NCBI GenBank assembly: GCA_947375105.1
Contig: CANCET010000013.1
Span: forward strand, 1 to 39,131
DNA: 39,131 bases
Source: Sphingomonadaceae bacterium
GTDB taxonomy: Bacteria; Pseudomonadota; Alphaproteobacteria; Sphingomonadales; Sphingomonadaceae
Direction of reading: 5' to 3'
A program made the translations under genes and the position numbers. Below, one piece after another: positions 33,743 through 39,131 of this stretch (positions are counted from its first letter, which is position 1; each line of letters begins with the position of its first letter). Under the pieces are notes generated by a model, which was not told the origin of the DNA, ran no database searches, and worked only from the letters and a program-made list of their open reading frames with translations.

Positions 33743-35020
33743 TCAGGCCGTGTCGACGCGGGCGAGGCGCGGCGACAGAAGCTGTATGGCCACCAATGCG
33801 ACAAAATAGGCACTCGCGCAAATAGCGAACAAGAGCGCGTAACCATGCGTTGTTTCGAGGATGTGGCCGGTGAACAGAGCCATGCCCATGCCGCCGATGG
33901 CACCGAGCGTGCCGCCAATGCCAACTACCGAGCCCACCGCGTTCTGCGGAAACAAGTCGGACGGCAAGGTCATCAAATTGGCCGAGAACGCCTGATGGCC
34001 TGCGGCCGCCAGCCCGATCAGCAAGACCGCACCCCAGAGATTGCTTACATCCTGCGCAAACCAGATCGGTGCTACCATGCCGGCGCTGACCAGCATTGTC
34101 AGCTTGCGGGCAAGGTTCACGCTGAGGCCAGCGCGGATCAATCGCGATGAGAACCAGCCGCCGCCGACGCTGCCAAAGTCTGAAATCAGATAAATCGCGG
34201 CAAGCGGCAAGCCGAAGCTCTTGAGGTCCAGTTGGTAGCGTTCAAACAGATAGCCGGGCAGCCAGAACAGGAAAAACCACCAGATCGGATCGATGAAGAA
34301 TTTGCCCAGAGCATAAGCCCAGGTTTCGCGCCGGACCAGAACGCTGCCCCATGGCATCTGTGCCGAGCTATCGGGCAGGTCCTGCCGGATGTAGTCAAGC
34401 TCGCGCGCCGACACCGACTTGTTGTCGTCCGGGCTGCGGTAGATCGCCCACCACGCGGCCGCCCAGACAAGACCGAAACCGCCGGTCAGGAAGAACGCCA
34501 TGCGCCAGTCAAACAGCAGGACGATGGCCGGGACGAGCAGCGGCGTGATAATCGCGCCGACATTGGAACCGGCATTGAACAATCCGATGGCAAAAGCGCG
34601 TTCGCGCTGCGGGAACCATTCGGTGACCGCCTTGATGCCGGCGGGAAAACTCCCCGATTCGCCGATGCCGAGCCCGACGCGCGCCAGCGCGAATTGGCCG
34701 ACCGACCCCGCCAGGCCGTGGGCCATATGCGACAGCGTCCAGATGACAATCGCCACCAGATAGCCGAGCCGCGCGCCGACGCGGTCAACCACGCGGCCAA
34801 AGGTGACATAGCCAACTGCGTAGGCAAACTGGAACCAGAAGACGATGCGCGCGAAAGCGGCTTCGTTCCAGCCCATGTCGGCCTGCAACGTCGGCTTGAG
34901 AACGCCGAGCATTTGGCGATCGATGTAGTTGATTGCGGTCGCGGCAAACAGCAGCGCGACAATCACCCATCGGTAGCGTCCCGGGCTGGTTTCCCCGCCA
35001 CCGACCGACCGATCGCGCAT
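33743..35020 (-). CDS. ExuT-like hexuronate MFS transporter
   Basis: Inner-membrane transporter of the anion:cation symporter branch of the MFS, about 425 residues and twelve helices. Family features include ATAINYIDRQMLGVLKPTLQ in helix 1, GRVVDRVGARLGYLVAI in loop 2-3, GIGESGSFPAGIKAVTEWFP near 115, FNAGSNVGAIITPLLVPAI, and WFFLFWLPGYLFERYQLDLK. These are shared with transporters for glucuronate, galacturonate and unsaturated uronates. The ATG at 35018-35020 (MRDRSVGGG) is preferred; the frame continues 24 codons upstream without family similarity. An operator-like TGAAAACGTTGCCA lies 54 bp upstream. It is co-directional with the LacI gene and divergent from kduI-kduD, so import and isomerisation of the uronate should be switched on together. 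A decayed paralogue remains at 2833-3046. Confidence 0.88.
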   Translation of the reverse strand: MRDRSVGGGETSPGRYRWVIVALLFAATAINYIDRQMLGVLKPTLQADMGWNEAAFARIVFWFQFAYAVGYVTFGRVVDRVGARLGYLVAIVIWTLSHMAHGLAGSVGQFALARVGLGIGESGSFPAGIKAVTEWFPQRERAFAIGLFNAGSNVGAIITPLLVPAIVLLFDWRMAFFLTGGFGLVWAAAWWAIYRSPDDNKSVSARELDYIRQDLPDSSAQMPWGSVLVRRETWAYALGKFFIDPIWWFFLFWLPGYLFERYQLDLKSFGLPLAAIYLISDFGSVGGGWFSSRLIRAGLSVNLARKLTMLVSAGMVAPIWFAQDVSNLWGAVLLIGLAAAGHQAFSANLMTLPSDLFPQNAVGSVVGIGGTLGAIGGMGMALFTGHILETTHGYALLFAICASAYFVALVAIQLLSPRLARVDTA

Positions 35021-35073
35021 GACCAATGCCCCCCACCAACACCGGCTATGGCCAGCTCCAATGACGCAATATG

Positions 35074-35087
35074 TGAAAACGTTGCCA
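35074..35087. promoter_or_regulatory. Second-type LacI operator before the ExuT-like gene
   Basis: TGAAAACGTTGCCA, with central AACGTT, inside the larger inverted repeat GTGAA...TTCAC (35073-35091 region). It shares twelve of fourteen positions with the reverse complement of the site at 35231-35244. Likely bound by the regulator encoded at 32697-33716. Confidence 0.65.
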
Positions 35088-35146
35088 TTCACAAGGCTGC
35101 GTGTTACGACAGCCAGTGCACGCTATGGCGGTTCATACTTAACATA

Positions 35147-35166
35147 TTATTATATAAGAATAATAA
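35147..35166. repeat. AT-rich inverted repeat in the exuT-kduI divergent gap
   Basis: Arms TTATTAT (35147-35153) and ATAATAA (35160-35166) with a 6-nt spacer, in an otherwise GC-rich region. It lies between the two operator-like sites and probably marks the promoter core of one or both divergent genes. Confidence 0.45.
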
Positions 35167-35230
35167 CGCAGTTTCTGCAGTCTGGATTGTCTGAGTGAGA
35201 CGAGTGATTTGCCGATTTCTCTGACATGGA

Positions 35231-35244
35231 ATGCAACGTTTTCA
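35231..35244. promoter_or_regulatory. Second-type LacI operator before kduI
   Basis: ATGCAACGTTTTCA; its reverse complement TGAAAACGTTGCAT matches the site at 35074-35087. It lies 53 bp before the kduI start, almost mirror-symmetric with the other site relative to the two divergent genes. Confidence 0.65.
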
Positions 35245-35296
35245 CTGACCGACGCCGACATTCTGCGCCGGGGGCATGCCGCCGAAGGAGCCTACC

Positions 35297-36130
35297 ATGT
35301 TTGCCAAGACCTTCTACGCAACGCATCCCGACATGATGGTCGGTGCGAGCAATGACGCGTTGCGCGATCGCTACCTTGCCGACGGCCTTTTTGCGCCCGG
35401 CGAGATCCGGCTGGTCTATTCGCACGGCGAGCGTTTCATCCTTGGAGGGGCCGTGCCCGATGGGCGCACGCTGGCGTTGCCGTGCCAGACCGAGCCCGAA
35501 AGCGCTGCCGGCCATCCGCTGTTGGAACGTCGGGAACTCGGGGTCGTAAACGTCGGCGCAGCCGGAGTTGTCACGGTGGACGGACAGCGTTTTGACATGG
35601 CTCCGCGGGATTGCCTCTATGTGCCGATGGGCAGTTCCGACGTGCGGTTTGAAGGCGCGGCAGCGCGCTTCTATCTCGTTTCATTGCCCGCGCACCGGGC
35701 GTTTCCAATCCGCAAGATCACCATTGCCGAGGTCAAGCCGATGCAGCGCGGCAGCCTTGAGAACTCCAACGCCCGGTCGATCTATCAGCTGATTATTCCC
35801 GGCACTTGCGTTTCGGCGCAGCTGGTGATGGGGCTGACCATTCTTGAACCCGGCAGCGTCTGGAACACCATGCCACCCCATGTTCATGAGCGGCGCAGTG
35901 AAGTGTATCTCTACACCGGTCTCGGTGTCGAAGATCGGGTGTTCCACTATATGGGGCAGCCCGACGCGATGCGGCACATTCTGGTCGGTAACGACGAAGC
36001 CGTGATTTCACCGCCATGGTCGATTCACATGGGCTCTGGGACAAGTGCCTATACGTTCATCTGGGCGATGGGTGGCGAGAATCTCGACTACTCGGACATG
36101 AACGTACTCGATATCTGTCAGATCAAATGA
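35297..36130 (+). CDS. kduI: 5-dehydro-4-deoxy-D-glucuronate isomerase (KduI)
   Basis: Cytoplasmic zinc cupin isomerase converting 5-keto-4-deoxyuronate, the spontaneous product of unsaturated uronic acids, to 2,5-diketo-3-deoxygluconate. The 277-residue length is typical. The metal ligands known from E. coli KduI are matched in order: H195 and H197 in [15 protein letters not shown]202 in the same motif, and H244 in [10 protein letters not shown]. The N-terminal half has [13 protein letters not shown] and [14 protein letters not shown], and the C-terminus has [21 protein letters not shown] lies six bases before the ATG at 35297. The stop overlaps the start of kduD by ATGA. It is the strongest evidence that this locus handles unsaturated uronates made by a lyase and GH105. 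Confidence 0.95.
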   Translation: MFAKTFYATHPDMMVGASNDALRDRYLADGLFAPGEIRLVYSHGERFILGGAVPDGRTLALPCQTEPESAAGHPLLERRELGVVNVGAAGVVTVDGQRFDMAPRDCLYVPMGSSDVRFEGAAARFYLVSLPAHRAFPIRKITIAEVKPMQRGSLENSNARSIYQLIIPGTCVSAQLVMGLTILEPGSVWNTMPPHVHERRSEVYLYTGLGVEDRVFHYMGQPDAMRHILVGNDEAVISPPWSIHMGSGTSAYTFIWAMGGENLDYSDMNVLDICQIK

Positions 36131-36876
36131 TGTTCGATCTGAGCGGAACAGTTGCGCTTGTCACTGGCGCCAACAGCGGGATCGGACAAGCCGTGGCGCT
36201 CGCGCTCGCAGCGGCGGGCGCCGACATAGCCACGGTCGGGCGCAGCGCCGCCGATGCGACCGGTGCGCGAGTGCGGGCGCTTGGGCGGCGCTGGCTCGAT
36301 GTACACGCTGACCTGTCTACAACAGCCTCCGTGCCTGGCGCAGTGGCAACAGCACTGGCGACATTCGGGACCATCGATATTCTCGTCAACAACGCTGGAA
36401 TCATTCGCCGGGCCGACGCCATCGACATGACCGAAGCCGACTGGGATGCAGTCCAGAACACCAACCTCAAGACATTGTTCTTTCTGACTCAGGCGGTGGC
36501 GCGACCGATGCTGGCCCGCGGGTCGGGCAAGATCATCAACATCGCCTCGATGCTGAGCTTTCAAGGCGGCGTCCGCGTGCCAGGATATACGGCAGCAAAG
36601 TCTGGCGTCGCAGGATTGACCCGTGCGCTGGCCAACGAGTGGGCGGCCCAAGGCGTCAACGTCAATGCCATCGCGCCGGGCTATATCGCCACAGCCAACA
36701 CCGCCGCGCTTCAAGCGGATCCGACGCGCAGCCGTCAGATTGTCGAGCGCATTCCCGCGGGCCGTTGGGGCCGGCCCGCAGATATCGGTGGTGCGGCAGT
36801 CTTCCTCGCGTCCTCGGCTGCGGACTACATCAACGGACATGTGCTTGCCGTCGATGGCGGCTGGTTGGCGCGTTAG
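36127..36876 (+). CDS. kduD: 2-dehydro-3-deoxy-D-gluconate 5-dehydrogenase (KduD), SDR family
   Basis: Short-chain dehydrogenase of 249 residues that reduces the KduI product to KDG with NADH or NADPH. The classical SDR motifs are present: [12 protein letters not shown] nucleotide-binding loop near 13, [12 protein letters not shown] near 84, the catalytic Ser in IINIASMLS, and Y154 and K158 in [20 protein letters not shown]. The C-terminus [17 protein letters not shown] is typical of KduD. The ATG at 36127 overlaps the kduI stop; a second ATG follows immediately at 36130. Its product would be phosphorylated by the KDG kinase at 1901-2788. The KduD name rests largely on the coupling to kduI, since SDR specificity is hard to read alone. 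Confidence 0.92.
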   Translation: MMFDLSGTVALVTGANSGIGQAVALALAAAGADIATVGRSAADATGARVRALGRRWLDVHADLSTTASVPGAVATALATFGTIDILVNNAGIIRRADAIDMTEADWDAVQNTNLKTLFFLTQAVARPMLARGSGKIINIASMLSFQGGVRVPGYTAAKSGVAGLTRALANEWAAQGVNVNAIAPGYIATANTAALQADPTRSRQIVERIPAGRWGRPADIGGAAVFLASSAADYINGHVLAVDGGWLAR

Positions 36877-36954
36877 CAGAGACTGGCCCTCACTGCCGTT
36901 GCGGCATTGCCAACTTCGAAACTTCGACACCACTTTCTGCTTCAGGGGAATACG

Positions 36955-37872
36955 ATGGAAAACAAGGGCCCAATATTGCAATTGACTGCGGCAGGCCCGC
37001 GCGCGCTCGGCAAGTCCGACGTGATTGTGAGCCCGATCGCCTGGGGTATGTGGCGCTTTCAAGGTGAGTTGCGTCCGGCGATCGCGGCGGTGGAAGCGGC
37101 GGTCGATGCAGGCATGACCTTTCTCGACACCGCCGCCATATACGGGATCGACACCGCCGGTTTCGGATCGTCGGAAGCCCTGTTGGGCCAGGTTTTTAAC
37201 GAAGTGCCCGATCTGCGCGCGCAGGTGGTGCTGGCATCGAAAGGCGGCATCATTCCCGGCATTCCCTATGACAGCAGCCCGGCCGCGATGATGGCATCGC
37301 TCGACGAGTCCCTCGCGCGGCTGGGCATCGAGCAGCTTGATCTGTGGCAGGTCCACCGGCCCGATCTGCTGGCCCATCCGGCTGAAGTGGCGGCGACACT
37401 GGACCAAATGGTGTTATCTGGCAAAGTGCGCGCGGTCGGCATCTCCAACCACACGCCCGCACAGACGCGCGCGTTTCTCGAGCATCTCACGGTTCCCCTC
37501 GCCAGTACCCAGCCTGAATTTTCGGCGCTCACGCTAGACAGCATGACCGATGGGACGCTCGACCTTGCCTGTGGGGCAGACATCGCCGTCATGGCCTGGT
37601 CGCCACTGGGCGGAGGACGGATTGTCCAGCCCGAAACACCCCGCGAGGTCGCTGTCGCGGCCGCACTCGATATCGTAGCACAGGCGCAGGATGTGTCGCG
37701 CGCCGCAGCGGCCATCAGTTGGATCATGGCCCATCCAGCACGCCCGATTCCCATTGTCGGATCACAAACACCGGCGCGCATCGCCGATGCCGCCGATGCG
37801 ATCCAAGTCCGCTGGACACGGTCGGAATGGTATGACGTGCTTGTCGCCAGCCGGGGCGCGCCGATGCCATGA
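36955..37872 (+). CDS. Aldo/keto reductase (YdhF-like)
   Basis: Cytoplasmic NAD(P)H-dependent oxidoreductase of 305 residues with the TIM-barrel aldo/keto reductase tetrad: D58 and Y63 in FLDTAAIYG, the Lys in VVLASKGGI, and the His in LWQVHRPDLL. Later family features are VRAVGISNHTPAQTRAFL, VMAWSPLGGGRI and the NADP-binding IPIVGSQTPARI. AGGGGA precedes the ATG at 36955. It follows kduD after 78 bp in the same direction and probably belongs to the same transcript, so a keto- or aldo-sugar acid is the expected substrate; it might provide another reduction step for uronates. The exact reaction is not predictable. Confidence 0.88.
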   Translation: MENKGPILQLTAAGPRALGKSDVIVSPIAWGMWRFQGELRPAIAAVEAAVDAGMTFLDTAAIYGIDTAGFGSSEALLGQVFNEVPDLRAQVVLASKGGIIPGIPYDSSPAAMMASLDESLARLGIEQLDLWQVHRPDLLAHPAEVAATLDQMVLSGKVRAVGISNHTPAQTRAFLEHLTVPLASTQPEFSALTLDSMTDGTLDLACGADIAVMAWSPLGGGRIVQPETPREVAVAAALDIVAQAQDVSRAAAAISWIMAHPARPIPIVGSQTPARIADAADAIQVRWTRSEWYDVLVASRGAPMP

Positions 37873-38449
37873 TCGGCGGCGCGATCCGATGCGCATGGCG
37901 CATTTCGGGTCGATGATGACATCCGCTGCCACTTTTTCCGTCCCGGATTACCATGGCGCTGAAGCCCCTAGTGGCCGGTCTTCGATTCCGGTCATGGCTC
38001 CCTACAAACGACCATTGCGCAAGGTTGATGCTGACAGGGCACAGGGTGGGCACGGCCTTTGGAAACACCCGAGAACCCGAGCATTGGCGCCCGGCTTCCT
38101 GTGTTAGAATTCTTGCCCTGTGCGGGCGACAACGCACCACCGACGTGAGATGCGAGGCCCGATAGTGGGGCAAGTTCAGGGCCAGTCAAAGCCGCGAAAT
38201 GCCACGAAATGGCGGGATCCCAGATCGGCTTAGGCCCGGGACCATCCGGCTCTTCGCGAACCCCTCCCTGAAGCCGCCGTCAGCCCCTCGCAACCCCGAT
38301 CCGGCCGGCCGTGTTGCCCGGCTTTGCCGGGCTACCCGCACCACCCGTCCTGATCGAGGTTCCCCTCCGGTGCGAGCGTCTGCCGCCCCCTTCTGACGGT
38401 CAGTTCGCAGCCGGGATGGCCCCGGACCTGCGCGTTCAGGAGAAGTTCC
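37873..38449. other. Long gene-poor spacer between the uronate operon and ssb
   Basis: No convincing gene was found in these 577 bp. They hold a short hairpin right after the aldo/keto reductase (37889-37903), a stretch at about 37975-38110 whose six frames are all unremarkable but which looks to me like intergenic repeat DNA common in sphingomonads (from memory only), and a small hairpin GCCCGGC-TTT-GCCGGGC near 38314-38330. The last 30 bp supply the ssb ribosome-binding site. Confidence 0.4.
37889..37903 (+). terminator. Possible weak terminator after the aldo/keto reductase gene
   Basis: ATGCGC-ATG-GCGCAT hairpin, extendable by CCG/CGG on the outside across a TT bulge, 17 bp after the stop codon. 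There is no T-tract, so this is tentative. Confidence 0.3.
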
Positions 38450-38839
38450 ATGACCAATCTCGTTATCCTCGTCGGCCGCATTGCCCAGGGGCCCGAAACC
38501 CGCACCACCACCGGTGGGACCAGCATCACCAGCCTCTCGGTCTTGACCGACCGGCCCGCCCGCAAGGACGGCAAGACCTACAAGGATGAGAACGGTTACA
38601 CTGCCAAGGACAGCGAATTTCACCGGATCACCTGCTTCAATGGCCTCGGCCAGAACGTCGCCAAGTTCTGCAGCAAGGGCCAGCTGGTCACGGTCGAAGG
38701 GCGCATCCACTACACCCAGTGGGAAGACCAGGACGGCACCAAGCGCTACGGCTGCGAGATCATCGCCGACAAGGTCGATTTTCTGACCAAGGGCCGTGGG
38801 AATTCCGGCGACAGCGCTCCCGACATCGACGAGGATTGA
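38450..38839 (+). CDS. ssb: Single-stranded DNA-binding protein, short form
   Basis: OB-fold protein of 129 residues that coats single-stranded DNA in replication, repair or transfer. Recognisable parts are NLVILVGRIAQGPETRTT at the start, SEFHRITCFNGLGQNVAKFC in the middle and KGQLVTVEGRIHYTQWEDQD, followed by YGCEIIADKVDFL. It is much shorter than a typical chromosomal alphaproteobacterial SSB because the Gly/Pro-rich tail is nearly missing, and it ends in APDIDED rather than the canonical DDDIPF tip that recruits partner proteins. AGGAG lies eight bases before the ATG. A strong terminator follows, so it is transcribed alone. Short SSBs of this kind are often carried by plasmids, phages or integrative elements, so it may be accessory rather than the essential copy. 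Confidence 0.9.
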   Translation: MTNLVILVGRIAQGPETRTTTGGTSITSLSVLTDRPARKDGKTYKDENGYTAKDSEFHRITCFNGLGQNVAKFCSKGQLVTVEGRIHYTQWEDQDGTKRYGCEIIADKVDFLTKGRGNSGDSAPDIDED

Positions 38840-38859
38840 ACACCTTATTCCGATTGAAC

Positions 38860-38895
38860 AAGGCCCCGGCAGAGCGATCTGCCGGGGCCTTCTTT
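38860..38895 (+). terminator. Strong rho-independent terminator of ssb
   Basis: Perfect 14-bp stem AAGGCCCCGGCAGA / TCTGCCGGGGCCTT closed by the GNRA-type loop GCGA, followed by CTTT, 20 bp after the ssb stop codon. Confidence 0.9.
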
Positions 38896-39091
38896 GTGCT
38901 TGGGCCGCAATCGGCGGCGCGGGGGTATCGAGCCCCACGCGCCGCCGGGAGTCGGTGGCAATCTGCATAACTATCAACCGACAGGCCAGCGCCTGAGGGC
39001 ATCCTGATGACCCAGCGGTCCTGCTACCCATGTACCCTTTGATACACAGTCCAAGCCAATGGAGCCGCGCCGATAAAAAGGGGGGAAGTAG

Positions 39092-39119
39092 GCACACCGT
39101 ACCCGGGAGCTCGGTGTGC
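39092..39119. repeat. Inverted repeat near the window end
   Basis: Arms GCACACCG (39092-39099) and CGGTGTGC (39112-39119) with a 12-nt spacer that itself contains CCCGGG and GAGCTC. No gene is visible from 38896 to the window end (236 bp), so this may belong to the control region of a gene outside the window. Confidence 0.4.
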
Positions 39120-39131
39120 TGAGTTGCGCAG

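Noticed and set aside
36118..37407. 429-codon minus-strand open frame
   Set aside because: It is antisense to kduD and the aldo/keto reductase, both with clear motifs.
37976..37998. T-arm-like hairpin with a TTCGATT loop in the spacer after the aldo/keto reductase
   Set aside because: No acceptor, D or anticodon arms fit around it, and its stem has a two-base irregularity, so it is not a tRNA.
38186..39097. 303-codon open frame on the minus strand across ssb
   Set aside because: It runs antisense through the whole ssb gene and through its strong terminator; its composition is that of a shadow frame.
39099..39114. CCCGGG and GAGCTC sites side by side, suggesting vector polylinker
   Set aside because: The order and flanks do not match a common polylinker, and the sites lie within a symmetric inverted repeat that explains them.
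1..39131. CRISPR arrays, rRNA or tRNA genes, complete insertion sequences
   Set aside because: None was seen: no regularly spaced repeats, no conserved rRNA segments, no full cloverleaf and no transposase-like protein.

Overview
The window looks like a chromosomal polysaccharide-utilisation region from a GC-rich alphaproteobacterium of the Sphingomonadaceae, most likely Novosphingobium or a close relative. The evidence is the D-mannonate dehydratase, which by recall is nearly identical to the characterised N. aromaticivorans enzyme, a TonB-dependent receptor of the Xanthomonas/Caulobacter type, a cluster of flavin-dependent 'tryptophan halogenases', and IorA/IorB-type molybdenum proteins. No database was searched; all family calls rest on motifs and recalled family sequences.

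Layout. (1) 1-3.05 kb: hexuronate-end metabolism and wreckage: mannonate dehydratase, a GH79-like pseudogene with a large internal deletion, KDG kinase, and the C-terminal stump of a hexuronate-type MFS transporter. (2) 3.05-11.4 kb: beta-glucan use: a secreted GH5 endoglucanase with two tandem C-terminal modules, a sugar:proton symporter, a LacI regulator and a GH3 beta-glucosidase. (3) 11.4-18.8 kb: four flavin-halogenase-like genes plus a JmjC/cupin-like 2-oxoglutarate oxygenase in two convergent groups; one halogenase homologue has lost both catalytic residues. (4) 18.9-25.2 kb: a large TonB-dependent receptor with a strong terminator, then a two-gene molybdenum hydroxylase. (5) 25.2-27.8 kb: a second GH3 on the minus strand. 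(6) 27.9-32.6 kb: a tight plus-strand operon: GlcG/HbpS-like protein, GH105 unsaturated uronyl hydrolase, DUF4861 protein, and an unusual polysaccharide lyase-gluconolactonase fusion. (7) 32.7-37.9 kb: a second LacI regulator and an ExuT-like transporter, divergent from kduI-kduD-aldo/keto reductase. (8) 37.9-39.1 kb: a long gene-poor spacer, a short SSB gene with a strong terminator, and the window end.

How it fits together. A 14-bp LacI-type palindrome (consensus TGGTARCGCTAYCA) occurs eight times, one copy of them weak: before the GH5, the sugar symporter, the first LacI gene (two copies), both GH3 genes, and twice in the divergent halogenase/TonB-receptor promoter. This implies one regulon for import and hydrolysis of a beta-glucan-like oligosaccharide, with the halogenases included. 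A second motif, TGAAAACGTTGC, occurs twice between the ExuT-like transporter and kduI and is a candidate operator for the second LacI protein. Together the enzymes suggest an acidic beta-glucan containing uronic acid: GH5 and GH3 for the glucose backbone, lyase and GH105 for uronate residues, KduI/KduD/KDG kinase for the unsaturated uronate released, and mannonate dehydratase for ordinary glucuronate. The substrate is inferred, not shown. Three or more decayed genes show that the locus is being remodelled by deletion.
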